Source of the DNA: Candidatus Bathyarchaeota archaeon
GTDB taxonomy: Archaea > Thermoproteota > Bathyarchaeia > Bathyarchaeales > Bathyarchaeaceae
Direction: 5' to 3'
NCBI GenBank assembly: GCA_020350305.1
Contig: CP070709.1
Coordinates: forward strand, 319,578 to 340,495
Length of the DNA stretch: 20,918 nt
The position numbers and the translations under genes are program-made. The notes below the pieces were generated by a model that saw only the letters and a program-made list of their open reading frames with translations, had not been told where the DNA came from and did no database searches. Numbering within the stretch: position 1 is the first letter of the stretch; every line of letters begins with the position of its first letter. Positions 13,715 to 20,918 of this stretch are shown piece after piece.

Positions 13715-13747
13715 AATTGTAGGAAAAACGCTCTGTTCCCTACAATT
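13715..13747. repeat. inverted repeat AATTGTAGG / CCTACAATT
   Basis: Nine-base perfect arms (13715-13723 and 13739-13747) enclose 15 bases, within the AT-rich region between the divergent 152-residue gene and the Lrp/AsnC gene. It could be a regulator site or an RNA hairpin. Confidence 0.6.
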
Positions 13748-13887
13748 GTCCGAAAGATTTCTCAGAGATACTTATGTTTGAAATCAATAAATCTGACGAA
13801 AAACTTGGAAGATCTCTACATTTTTCCGAGGATAAAAAATAAATGCAAAAAACAGTTAACGTACTCTTCTTCCTCAAGGTTAGAAAC

Positions 13888-14388
13888 ATGAAAATAAAAA
13901 ATCAAGCAGTCGTCTTAGATAACTTGGACTGGAAGATTCTCCAGGTTCTTCAGGAAAATGCAAGGCAGACATACACCGAGATTGGTCGACTTCTAGGTGT
14001 GGCGCACTCCACTATCTACGATCGGATTCGAACGATGGAAAAGCATGACATTATCAAAAAATACACGGCTGTTATAGACCTTGAGAACATTGGAATAAAA
14101 CATGTTACTGCAGTCATGACGGTATTTACAAATCCACAGGAAAGTGAAAAGGTGGCGAAAAGGTTGTCGGAATCCAAAGAGGTTCTAGAGGTTTCAGCGT
14201 CTCTTTCCGAAAATTTGTCGATAATTGCAAAGGTGGTGGCAGAAGACCAGAATAGGCTTCACTTGTTCATCGCACAATCGGTTGCACCTCTTCCGGGAGT
14301 GTTGAGGGTTCGAACTTCAATTATTACAAGAAAATATAAGGATGAAAGCTTTTCAATCGAGAATTGGAAGACGGTATCCAAACGTTAA
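13888..14388 (+). CDS. Lrp/AsnC-family transcriptional regulator
   Basis: The 166-residue protein has an N-terminal winged helix-turn-helix (DWKILQVLQENARQTYTEIG, then HSTIYDRIRTMEKHDIIKKY) and a C-terminal RAM/ligand-binding domain (VTAVMTVFTNP, PGVLRVRTSIITRKYKD). Lrp/AsnC proteins form dimers to octamers and respond to amino acids; the ligand is not deducible. Start ATG 13888 has AAGGTT upstream; an in-frame ATG at 13843 would add 15 hydrophobic residues not typical of the family. Its upstream region carries an inverted repeat at 13715-13747, which could be its own operator. Confidence 0.93.
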   Translation: MKIKNQAVVLDNLDWKILQVLQENARQTYTEIGRLLGVAHSTIYDRIRTMEKHDIIKKYTAVIDLENIGIKHVTAVMTVFTNPQESEKVAKRLSESKEVLEVSASLSENLSIIAKVVAEDQNRLHLFIAQSVAPLPGVLRVRTSIITRKYKDESFSIENWKTVSKR

Positions 14389-14438
14389 AAGAAGAACATT
14401 TTCGCATTTTTGAGTAGCTACTGCGAAGACGTTAAGTG

Positions 14439-14449
14439 TTTATATAAAG
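14439..14449 (+). promoter_or_regulatory. TATA box for the DUF5752 gene
   Basis: TTTATATAAAG lies about 40 bases upstream of the TTG start at 14481, leaving a short leader with GAGGGA. Confidence 0.6.
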
Positions 14450-14480
14450 CTTTCAGCATCCTTACAAATGAGGGACTCAC

Positions 14481-14819
14481 TTGGTAGCGAATTCGTCCAT
14501 TTCTAGAATTCTCAGGAAAGTGCCCCGAGAAAACGCATTCTACTTCTTCACATCTATTGGAAACTACACAGGTGAGAGCGCTACGTCCTTGGAAGAGTTT
14601 GTGAAAAAAGTTAAAGAAGTTGACGCCAAGTCGTTGGGGTTTCATCTCTACAGAGGAGATTTTGAAAAGTGGGTGACTGAGACTCTTGAAGATGAAGAGT
14701 TAGCTGAGAAGATTAGGAGCCTAAAAAGTCTTAGTCCCACCGGAAGCTCGTTGCGAAATCAGCTTTATCTCATTGTGTCAAAGAGGTATGAGAAGCTGAA
14801 AGGTGAGTTTTCTAGTTAA
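14481..14819 (+). CDS. DUF5752-family protein
   Basis: The 112-residue protein carries AFYFFTSIGNYTGESATSLE near 19-38 and SLGFHLYRGDFEKWV near 51-65, then a charged C-terminal helical part. This pattern is the DUF5752 family, of unknown function and common in archaea. The start is TTG at 14481, supported by GAGGGA five to ten bases upstream and the TATA box at 14439-14449; an ATG at 14468 is out of frame. It is separate from the Lrp gene because of its own promoter. Confidence 0.85.
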   Translation: MVANSSISRILRKVPRENAFYFFTSIGNYTGESATSLEEFVKKVKEVDAKSLGFHLYRGDFEKWVTETLEDEELAEKIRSLKSLSPTGSSLRNQLYLIVSKRYEKLKGEFSS

Positions 14820-15008
14820 GCATATAGAATTAGAACTCACATGAGTTGGAATTTCGGTCGACTTCGTTTTCAGATAAACGTTCCATCGTATTGGTGCACG
14901 CATTTGTTCAGGTCTATAGAAAAGTTTCATAGGCTACTTGAGTTGACCATTTATTACAAACATCACTAAACAGAAATAGTCCTTAAGAAAGTCTATGAAA
15001 AGACTTTC
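14820..15008. other. gap ending in a strong hairpin
   Basis: It contains a 42-codon ORF at 14841-14969 without a ribosome site or family resemblance, and the 11-base-pair inverted repeat at 14984-15011. Confidence 0.4.
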
Positions 15009-15011
15009 TTA
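14984..15011. repeat. perfect 11-bp hairpin with 6-base loop
   Basis: TAAGAAAGTCT-ATGAAA-AGACTTTCTTA. The right arm includes the stop codon of the minus-strand zinc-ribbon gene, so the hairpin would form at the very end of that mRNA. No T run follows on either strand, so it is more likely an RNA-end stabiliser or a protein-binding site than a classical terminator. Confidence 0.6.
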
Positions 15012-15197
15012 TATCCAGAGTGTTGTGTAGCAAGCTAGACAGTAGTAAAGGGTGTATGACTCACGTTTTCGTGGGCATATGTGCGCCCAAGCCTTCTTGC
15101 CAACATGTAAGTGTTCACCACAAATTTTACACTTTGGCGTACCATCTAAGCGGCTGACTAGGTTTTGCATTACAGTTATTTTCTTCCAAGCCGCCAT
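15009..15197 (-). CDS. small zinc-ribbon protein, 62 aa
   Basis: The 62-residue protein has CKICGEHLHVGKKAWAHICP, then YYCLACYTTLWI, giving two CxxC pairs plus a His and a central Cys. This is a plausible zinc-binding ribbon with a Tyr/Trp-rich C-terminus. AAGAGG lies nine bases before the ATG at 15197; an internal ATG (residue 10) is possible. No family is recognised, but a treble-clef or zinc-ribbon fold of the type found in nucleic-acid-binding proteins is likely. Confidence 0.6.
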   Translation of the reverse strand: MAAWKKITVMQNLVSRLDGTPKCKICGEHLHVGKKAWAHICPRKRESYTLYYCLACYTTLWI

Positions 15198-15226
15198 GAT
15201 GCAAAGCCTCTTGGCATGTTTGTCGG

Positions 15227-15240
15227 ACGAATTAATTCGT
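15227..15240. promoter_or_regulatory. perfect palindrome ACGAATTAATTCGT upstream of divergent genes
   Basis: A 14-base perfect palindrome between the zinc-ribbon gene (minus) and the ABC ATPase (plus), 11 bases before a TATA-like TTTTTTATATC (15251-15261). It may be an operator; AT-rich palindromes of this length can also occur by chance. Confidence 0.4.
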
Positions 15241-15341
15241 GTTAACCGAGTTTTTTATATCTTTTGCAGTTATTTTACCACAATATCGTTTGACCTTGGA
15301 TTTTCCAGTAATTGCAAGAAACTACTTAAAGAAGAGAGTAT

Positions 15342-16385
15342 ATGGTACAGATCGGTTCCAGCGGACGAGTGTTGATGGGAATGGTCAAGAAACTGTTATG
15401 TGTCAAGAATTTGAGTGCGCACTTATGCGGTAGGGAAGGTATGATAAAAATAGTTGATGGAATCGATTTGAAGATAGACAAAGGAGAAACTGTTGGATTG
15501 GTTGGAGAGACAGGAGCAGGAAAAACAGTGACTGCTCTTTCAATTTTGGGGATACTCCAACCATTGGGAAGAGGTAAGCGTCTCTGGAATATTGAGGGTG
15601 AGGTCCTGTTTAAGGGTAGGGATCTAATGAAATTACCTGAAGAAGAGCTGAGAGAGATCAGGGGAACGGATATCGCTTTTATACCCCAAAACCCCATACC
15701 GTCTCTTCATCCAACAGATATGATTGGACATCAGACTGGTGAAGCGGTTGAGGAGCATGAAGAAGTAGAGAAGCAAAGAGTAATGAACTTAGTTGTAGAC
15801 CATCTGGGAAAAGTGGAAATATCCGACGCCAAGAAACGTTACCACCATTTTCGAAATCAATTCAGTGGAGGTGAGGGCCAGCGCATCTTAATCGCCATGG
15901 CACTAATACGCAACCCCTCGTTACTCATAGCAGACGAGCCGACGAGCTCATTGGATGTTACCGTGCAAAGGCAAGTTTTGCAACTGCTTAAAGCGATGAA
16001 GGAGCGATTTGACTTGTCCATGCTTTTAATCACGCATGATCTTGGGGTCATCGCAGAGATGTCTGATTATGTTTACGTTATGTACGCTGGAAAAATCATT
16101 GAATATGGTGATGTAGTAACAATTTTCAAGAAGCCCGTACACCCCTTCACAAGGGGACTGTTAGCGTCCATTCCCAGAATTGACACGAGCAAAGATTTCT
16201 TTAAATTTGAGGGTATCCCAGGAGAATCTCCAAATCCACTGTATCCAATATCCGGCTGCAATTTTCATCCGAGATGCAGATATGCTGAGGCCATTTGTAG
16301 CGGAGACGAACCTAAACTGATAGAAGTTGAACGTGGACATTTGGTGGCTTGTTTGCGGATTGATGCAGTGCGTCGCCCGAACTGA
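15342..16385 (+). CDS. orphan oligopeptide/dipeptide ABC transporter ATPase (OppD/DppD type)
   Basis: The 347-residue ATPase has Walker A GETGAGKT at 55-62, Q-loop FIPQNP near 113-118, signature FSGGEGQR at 174-181, Walker B LLIADEP at 194-200, and H-loop THD. The C-terminal oligopeptide-transporter extension GCNFHPRCRYAEAICSG ends with a fourth Cys (ACLR). The signature FSGGE replaces LSGGQ. There is no permease or second ATPase in this operon, so it may serve a transporter elsewhere or be a leftover. ATG 15342 is used; ATG 15375 or 15381 would still keep the whole ATPase. The OppCDF operon further along encodes a second OppD. Confidence 0.88.
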   Translation: MVQIGSSGRVLMGMVKKLLCVKNLSAHLCGREGMIKIVDGIDLKIDKGETVGLVGETGAGKTVTALSILGILQPLGRGKRLWNIEGEVLFKGRDLMKLPEEELREIRGTDIAFIPQNPIPSLHPTDMIGHQTGEAVEEHEEVEKQRVMNLVVDHLGKVEISDAKKRYHHFRNQFSGGEGQRILIAMALIRNPSLLIADEPTSSLDVTVQRQVLQLLKAMKERFDLSMLLITHDLGVIAEMSDYVYVMYAGKIIEYGDVVTIFKKPVHPFTRGLLASIPRIDTSKDFFKFEGIPGESPNPLYPISGCNFHPRCRYAEAICSGDEPKLIEVERGHLVACLRIDAVRRPN

Positions 16386-16387
16386 GC

Positions 16388-16501
16388 ATGGAAAACGGAA
16401 GGCGGCTCTCGACCAAAAGTATGTGGGAAGAAGTCGTGAAAGCTGAATATGCGAAGTTGAAGAACCGTGGAACACTAAGATATATGCATGCGCATTTCTG
16501 A
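16388..16501 (+). CDS. possible 37-aa ORF coupled to the ABC ATPase
   Basis: The ATG lies two bases after the ATPase stop and opens 37 codons (MENGRRLSTKSMWEEVV to MHAHF), charged and helical. It overlaps the end of the convergent membrane protein gene by 27 bases. Spacing suggests coupling, but no family is recognised and no ribosome site is visible. Confidence 0.25.
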   Translation: MENGRRLSTKSMWEEVVKAEYAKLKNRGTLRYMHAHF

Positions 16502-16813
16502 TAAGATAATCCGTAGGTAAAGGATAAAAATCAGGATACCAAAAGATAGATGAAGCAAAGACCCTCCTATAAGAGCTTTTACGCCGCCGAGAGTCGTGAG
16601 TATTCCACTTGTCTCAAGCAAAAACTGAGCAGTTGCGAGAAGAATGATTGTTAAAGAAAAGAAGTAGATAAGACTGATGAACACGAATTTTATGGATTTT
16701 CCCGGTTTCAATGAAAAGAAGTTAATCGCACAAAAAATCATGATTACTATCGCACACATTTGGGCAATACTACTTAATAGACTACAGAAAATATGCAAAA
16801 CCGCTGGATCCAT
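16475..16813 (-). CDS. small multi-pass membrane protein
   Basis: The protein of about 112 residues has three to four hydrophobic helices (IAQMCAIVIMIFCAINFF, FVFISLIYFFSLTIILLATA, GGSLLHLSFGILIFILYLRI). No family was recognised. ATG 16813 is chosen because GAGGT sits eight bases upstream; ATG 16819 would have only two. A TATA-like AATATATAAAAC at 16851-16862 (minus strand) is well placed. Confidence 0.65.
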   Translation of the reverse strand: MDPAVLHIFCSLLSSIAQMCAIVIMIFCAINFFSLKPGKSIKFVFISLIYFFSLTIILLATAQFLLETSGILTTLGGVKALIGGSLLHLSFGILIFILYLRIILSEMRMHIS

Positions 16814-16819
16814 CGTCAT

Positions 16820-17165
16820 CGACCTCAGATTAAGCTTGCATTGAAACCTGTTTTATATATTGATAGAACGAGTCTGTTAGAGTATTATGTCCTTTAAAGA
16901 TTTCTGTTTTGGGTTGCAGTGACTAGTATGGTTCCATTTGTGCGTGCGTATTAAATATGCTTAGCTGGGATTAAGGGGAAGAATCCGTTGCATCGCATTT
17001 ATCTTTTTAGAGGTTTCTTGGTGTGTGGATGATGTCATCCGCTGAGCTGTTTACGGAGGAGGTTAATGCGGCGATAACGTATGGCTTTTTTGTTTGAACA
17101 GCAAACTTAAATAGATGGTTGAATGGGTTATCGTTGGCAAGAGCGATACATTTGCGAGGTTTTCT
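16820..17165. other. 346-base gap with promoters and a micro-ORF
   Basis: It contains the TATA for the minus-strand membrane protein, a TATA-like GCATTTATCTTT (about 16996-17006), and then a 22-codon ORF at 17029-17097 whose first bases form GGATGA-TG-TCATCC. A TATA-like ACTTAAATAG near 17105-17113 suits the next gene. No conserved gene was seen. Confidence 0.45.
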
Positions 17166-17585
17166 ATGAGCGTTGGAGCTCAGAAGAAGCGGTTTAGATA
17201 CCCTTATGGTAAGGTTAGGGTTTATTTGAGCGTCACTATGACTGTGGTGTCTATAATTTTCGCGCTTTTGCTTTTGAAGAGTCTTTTATCATTTCTGTAT
17301 TACTTGGGCCTTACAATAGTTCTGGTGGCTGTCGTGCTAGTGTTGAAAATGCGTTTCCTCTATGTGGAAATGCCTGAGTCCTCAGAAGAAAAATTGTCTG
17401 AGGCTGAGAGCACGATGCAGAATTGGAAGGCACTTTTGATATTATTTGTTGTGTTAATTATGTCTCTATTGTTACCACTGTTGTTGGCGAAATTTCATCC
17501 TGAGATCTGGTTTATAGGCCTGATCAGCTACATATCAGGTGTCAGTGTCGCAGAAGTATTGTTTTTCTTGATTACGAGGAGATGA
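17166..17585 (+). CDS. small membrane protein with four predicted helices
   Basis: From ATG 17166 it is 139 residues, beginning MSVGAQKKRFRYPYGKVRVY with a basic cytoplasmic N-terminus. It has two helices in tandem (about 20-60), an acidic loop (PESSEEKLSEAEST), and two more helices (ALLILFVVLIMSLLLPLLLA, and IGLISYISGVSVAEVLFFLI). GAGG six bases before the ATG favours this start over ATG 17115. No family is recognised and the function is unknown. It converges with the oppF gene, 27 bases apart. Confidence 0.68.
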   Translation: MSVGAQKKRFRYPYGKVRVYLSVTMTVVSIIFALLLLKSLLSFLYYLGLTIVLVAVVLVLKMRFLYVEMPESSEEKLSEAESTMQNWKALLILFVVLIMSLLLPLLLAKFHPEIWFIGLISYISGVSVAEVLFFLITRR

Positions 17586-17612
17586 GAAAAGCTCTCTTTA
17601 GGACAAAAGGTC

Positions 17613-18608
17613 TTACAGAGGAAAATGGCATGCTATATACCTATCTTTCCCGACTTCTTTGAGTTGTGGGTCTTTCGTATTGCAAATTTTCTTTGCATAA
17701 GGGCATCTGGTGTGGAATCTGCATCCTGGTGGCGGGTTAATAGCGCTTGGGACCTCTCCCTTGATTGTGACTTCAATCCTTCTCGACGTCGGATCAGGCA
17801 CTGGCACAGCTGCAATCAAAGCCTCAGTGTAAGGGTGTGATGGCTTGAGAATTAAGTCTTCTGTCGGGCCCATCTCCACGATCTTCCCCAAATACATGAC
17901 TCCCAAGCGATCGCACATATGTCGAGCTAATGCTACATCATGTGTTATGTATAAAAATGAAGAATGAGACTTTTCTATTAGGGTCAACAGTAATTTCAAG
18001 ACTTCGCTCCTTATGGAAACGTCGAGCATGGATACGGGTTCATCTGCTACTAGGAACTCGGGTTCAAGCACAAATGCTCTAGCTATGGCAATTCTCTGCC
18101 TCTGTCCACCGCTAAGCTCATGAGGAAACCTGTACATGAATTCCTCAGGTGGAGCCAAATCCAGATCCTCCAAGGCCCCTGCTACTCTCTTTCTTAACTC
18201 ACCTTGACTCTTGGTGGCTTTTTGTAGTCGTAGAGGCTCCGCTACAATGTCAAAGATGCCCATCCTCGGGTTCAAGGATTCGTAAGGGTCTTGAAATATT
18301 ATCTGCATTTTCTTCCGTAGTTTTCTCATTTTATGTTCTTCTGAGATGGCGGTTATGTTTACACCGTTGAAATGCACTTCACCTGACGTGGGTTCAGTTA
18401 GGTTGATTAGACATCTTCCCGTCGTCGTTTTTCCACAGCCGCTTTCACCGACAAGGCCAAAGATTTCCCCTTTGTATATTTTGAAACTTATGTCGTCAAC
18501 AGCGTGAACGACTGGAGTTTGCCTTGTGGTCAGCGATTTGAAGAAGCCCATCTTTATTGGAAAATGCTTCACCAAGTTGCGTACTTCTATGGTTATATCT
18601 TTGGGCAT
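17613..18608 (-). CDS. oppF: oligopeptide ABC transporter ATPase OppF/DppF
   Basis: The 331-residue ATPase has Walker A GESGCGKT at 54-61, Q-loop FQDPYESLNPR at 105-115, signature LSGGQRQR at 165-172, Walker B FLVADEP at 185-191, and the H-loop THD. It ends with the C-terminal oligopeptide signature GCRFHTRCPYAKKIC and a final ACHF. The FQDPYxSLNPR Q-loop is typical of the F subunit. It follows oppD by 11 bases with GGTGA before its ATG. Together with OppD it powers uptake of peptides, or possibly sugars as in some archaeal homologues, through OppB-OppC. Confidence 0.93.
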   Translation of the reverse strand: MPKDITIEVRNLVKHFPIKMGFFKSLTTRQTPVVHAVDDISFKIYKGEIFGLVGESGCGKTTTGRCLINLTEPTSGEVHFNGVNITAISEEHKMRKLRKKMQIIFQDPYESLNPRMGIFDIVAEPLRLQKATKSQGELRKRVAGALEDLDLAPPEEFMYRFPHELSGGQRQRIAIARAFVLEPEFLVADEPVSMLDVSIRSEVLKLLLTLIEKSHSSFLYITHDVALARHMCDRLGVMYLGKIVEMGPTEDLILKPSHPYTEALIAAVPVPDPTSRRIEVTIKGEVPSAINPPPGCRFHTRCPYAKKICNTKDPQLKEVGKDRYIACHFPL

Positions 18609-18619
18609 TGTTTTTCACC

Positions 18620-19576
18620 CTAGTAGAGATGGCATGCTACATAATGATTATTGCTTGTTTCTTCTTTAAGTGGAGGGTCCTTCGTTTTGCAGATCTCCTT
18701 GGCATGGTCACATCTCGGGTGAAATCTGCAGCCTTGAGGAGGACTTAAAAGATCTGGTGGGAAGCCACTTATAGATGCCAGTTCCTTCCTAGTTCCAACA
18801 ATACTCGGGAAGGCGGATATCAGCTTTTTGGTGTAGGGGTGGAGTGGGGCCTTAAATATCGTGACGACGTCTCCGTACTCCACGATCTTTCCTGCATACA
18901 TGATTGCACTTTTGTGACAGGTTTCTGCGATCAATGAGAGGTCATGCGTTATTAATATCCAAGAAAGATCTAGCTTTTGCTGCAACTCTTTCATGACCTT
19001 TAACACCTGAGCTTGTACGATAACATCTAACGCTGTTGTTGGTTCATCGGCAATAACCAAGTAGGGGTTGCAGGCTAGAGCCATTGCTGTTACCACCCGT
19101 TGTTTCATACCTCCGCTGAGTTCATGTGGATATCGGTTGATCTTTTCTGCTTCAATTCCAACAAGTTCTAACAACTTGCTGGTTCTTTCCAATGCTTCCT
19201 TTTTACTAATATCCTCATGGGCGAGAATGCCCTCTGTTATCTGTTGCCCAATGTTGTATATGGGGTGAAGGGCGTTCATAGCTCCTTGGAATATCATAGA
19301 AATCCTTTTCCACCTAATCTTGTTACGAAGCTCTTTGTCGCTGAGTTTTACCAAATCCATGCCATCTAGCGTTATGCTTCCGCTTACTATTTTGGCATTC
19401 CAAGGCAACAGTCTTAAGACAGCCAATGCGGTGCTTGTTTTTCCACACCCTGACTCGCCAGCAAGCCCTAGGGCTTCTTTCTTACCTACGTCAAAAGTTA
19501 TGTCATCTACGGCCTTGACGTATCCTCTTAGTGTTTTATAGTACATCTTCAGGTTTTCGACATTAAGTAGTGCCAC
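18620..19576 (-). CDS. oppD: oligopeptide ABC transporter ATPase OppD/DppD
   Basis: The 318-residue ATPase has Walker A GESGCGKT at 40-47, Q-loop IFQGAMNALHP near 95-105, signature LSGGMKQR at 153-160 (the Met is usual for OppD), Walker B LVIADEP at 173-179, THD, and the C-terminal GCRFHPRCDHAKEIC motif. It starts with GTG 19576 directly after the oppC stop. Its ribosome site AGGAGGAG is made of the Arg codons that end OppC, so the two genes are translationally coupled. Confidence 0.93.
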   Translation of the reverse strand: MALLNVENLKMYYKTLRGYVKAVDDITFDVGKKEALGLAGESGCGKTSTALAVLRLLPWNAKIVSGSITLDGMDLVKLSDKELRNKIRWKRISMIFQGAMNALHPIYNIGQQITEGILAHEDISKKEALERTSKLLELVGIEAEKINRYPHELSGGMKQRVVTAMALACNPYLVIADEPTTALDVIVQAQVLKVMKELQQKLDLSWILITHDLSLIAETCHKSAIMYAGKIVEYGDVVTIFKAPLHPYTKKLISAFPSIVGTRKELASISGFPPDLLSPPQGCRFHPRCDHAKEICKTKDPPLKEETSNNHYVACHLY

Positions 19577-20918
19577 CTATCTCCTCCTCCTCAACCTTGG
19601 GTTCGCAATTTCATCTACCGCATGTCCCACAAACACGAAGGCTAGGCAGAGACCTATTATTGCTAACCCTGGTGGAAATATCCACCACCATGCCATATGT
19701 GTAAAAGCTCCGTAGTTGAAGGCGTGGTTGAGCATTTTGCCCCAAGTAGGGACGGCTTGTTGACCGAACCCGAGGAAACTCAATGCGGCTTCTGTAATTA
19801 TGGCTCCTGGAACGGCGAGAACCATGTTGGCGAAGGCCACTGGGAGGACGTTTGGTATTAGGTGTCTGAAGATAGTGTAAAATCTGCCTGCGCCGGCGGC
19901 TTTTGCAGCTTCAATGAAGGGCATCTCTCTGAGGGATAGGACCTGAGATCTAATGATTCTTGATAATCCCAGCCACCAGAATACTGCTATAATGAGAATT
20001 AGGTAGTATGGGCTTTTTCCATAGATGAACATTAGTGTTAACAACAAAGGTAATACAGGTAGACATAGCAGTATGTCTACTGTCCGCATTGTTATCTCGT
20101 CGACAACGCCGCCTGTATATCCTGAAACAACGCCAACGACAACGCCTATAGATGTTGAGAGGACAGCTGCGAGTAGTCCGACTGTGAGTGAAATTACAAC
20201 GCCAGCGACTAGTTGTGAGTATACGTCTCTTCCAGCGTTGTCTGTTCCTAACAGTCCGTGAAGAAGGCCCAATATACGAAGTTCACCGTCTTTGATAGTG
20301 AATTTGCATGCTGCGTCTTTTGATGTGGGCATAAAAATAACGTCTAGAAGCATGCCGTATTCACCTTTTCCAGAGAAAACTCTCTCTGCTACGTTATCAC
20401 TTATCGGGTTAAGACCTAGTCTTAGGAATGTGTCAGTGCCTTCTGAGTTGATGAATGCGTTGCCAGTTCCATCTTCATTTGAATCGAACCACCAGAGAGG
20501 TTGCACAGTATCATTTAGTCTGACCATACCTAGATTAACTGTATACGTTACGTTCTCAACATTCTCAGCTGTCCATGTGAACTCAATCTGGAATGTTTGT
20601 GGAGGAACTTCGTGTGGATAATTGAAGTCGTATAGCAGCCAGACATGAGCAGTTTTTATTTTTCCTCCAAGATAATTGATTTCCGCGTGCTCTCCCCACT
20701 GAATGTCAATCGACTCGGGGTTTTCACTGGCGTTCCAAAAGATCGGATTTCTAATCGTGCGGGGGAAGTCTGCATATTGGGGAAGGATGGCAACCCATTC
20801 AGGCATTGCAAAGCCTTGAGCTAGCCTAGTTTCTCTGATTGGATGATGTGTTATCATCCAGGGCGAAGCGAATGCCACGAATACATATATGAAGATGGTT
20901 GCTGCGCCCAGCAACCCT
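19577..20918 (-). CDS. oppC: oligopeptide ABC transporter permease OppC/DppC (5' end outside window)
   Basis: At least 446 residues; the frame is open to the window edge, so the N-terminus is missing and the TTG at 20914 is not a trustworthy start. The first helix (GAATIFIYVFVAFASPW) is followed by a predicted extracytoplasmic domain of about 190 residues. Then comes the permease core: LLGTDNAGRDVYSQLVAG, several membrane helices, the EAA loop EAAKAAGAGRFYTIFRHLIP and the C-terminal helices. Standard OppC proteins are about 300 residues; the large insertion after the first helix is the main difference. It ends in RLRRRR. It should pair with an OppB and a binding protein upstream, beyond the window. 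Confidence 0.92.
   Translation of the reverse strand, partial: GLLGAATIFIYVFVAFASPWMITHHPIRETRLAQGFAMPEWVAILPQYADFPRTIRNPIFWNASENPESIDIQWGEHAEINYLGGKIKTAHVWLLYDFNYPHEVPPQTFQIEFTWTAENVENVTYTVNLGMVRLNDTVQPLWWFDSNEDGTGNAFINSEGTDTFLRLGLNPISDNVAERVFSGKGEYGMLLDVIFMPTSKDAACKFTIKDGELRILGLLHGLLGTDNAGRDVYSQLVAGVVISLTVGLLAAVLSTSIGVVVGVVSGYTGGVVDEITMRTVDILLCLPVLPLLLTLMFIYGKSPYYLILIIAVFWWLGLSRIIRSQVLSLREMPFIEAAKAAGAGRFYTIFRHLIPNVLPVAFANMVLAVPGAIITEAALSFLGFGQQAVPTWGKMLNHAFNYGAFTHMAWWWIFPPGLAIIGLCLAFVFVGHAVDEIANPRLRRRR

Noticed and set aside
13667..13891. 74-codon basic plus-strand ORF upstream of the Lrp/AsnC gene
   Set aside because: It is AT-rich and Lys-rich, overlaps the inverted repeat and promoter region, and has no ribosome site or relatives known to me.
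14841..14969. 42-codon plus-strand ORF after the DUF5752 gene
   Set aside because: No ribosome site and no recognisable motif; an open stretch of this length is expected by chance.

Overview
The window looks archaeal, most likely a Bathyarchaeia/MCG-type member of the Thermoproteota; this is inferred from gene content, not from a marker gene. The evidence is archaeal-type TATA boxes 20-30 bases ahead of likely transcript starts, an NBP35/Mrp ATPase, a THUMP protein related to Tan1, an Lrp/AsnC regulator, a DtxR-like regulator, a DUF2099 (methanogenesis marker 8) protein and several GTG/TTG starts. No rRNA, tRNA, CRISPR array or insertion sequence was seen.

Bases 1-7,430 are dominated by metal, sulfur and redox genes. 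In order they are a 51-residue zinc-ribbon protein, MoaE (molybdopterin synthase large subunit), a VIT1/CCC1-like metal transporter, a decayed E1-like (ThiF/MoeB/HesA) fragment, a 32-residue SEC-C zinc protein, a flavin reductase-like protein, a NifU C-terminal domain protein, an Mrp/NBP35 Fe-S carrier ATPase, a thioredoxin, an NrdG-like radical SAM activase, a ZIP metal transporter and a DtxR-family repressor. The last two form an operon behind a palindrome that resembles a DtxR operator.

Bases 7,430-12,720 hold quinolinate synthase (NadA, itself an Fe-S enzyme), a secreted or membrane-anchored protein with a cytoplasmic zinc ribbon, a 49-residue membrane protein, a frameshifted His-rich mini-gene, a DUF2148 ferredoxin-like protein paired with a DUF2099 protein, an unrecognised coiled-coil protein and a THUMP/Tan1-like protein.

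Bases 12,720-17,600 contain a split remnant of a sugar nucleotidyltransferase, an unrecognised 152-residue protein, an Lrp/AsnC regulator, a DUF5752 protein, a small zinc-ribbon protein, an orphan oligopeptide-type ABC ATPase and two small membrane proteins. Bases 17,613-20,918 are the 3' part of an Opp/Dpp peptide transporter operon on the minus strand, with OppC (cut by the window edge), OppD and OppF.

The strongest candidates for a second look are the DUF2148-DUF2099 Cys-rich pair, the DtxR gene with no canonical start codon and its operator, a 14-base TATA-containing palindrome used twice, and gene remnants and micro-ORFs that a length-limited gene finder would miss. I did not find a clearly new multi-gene system.
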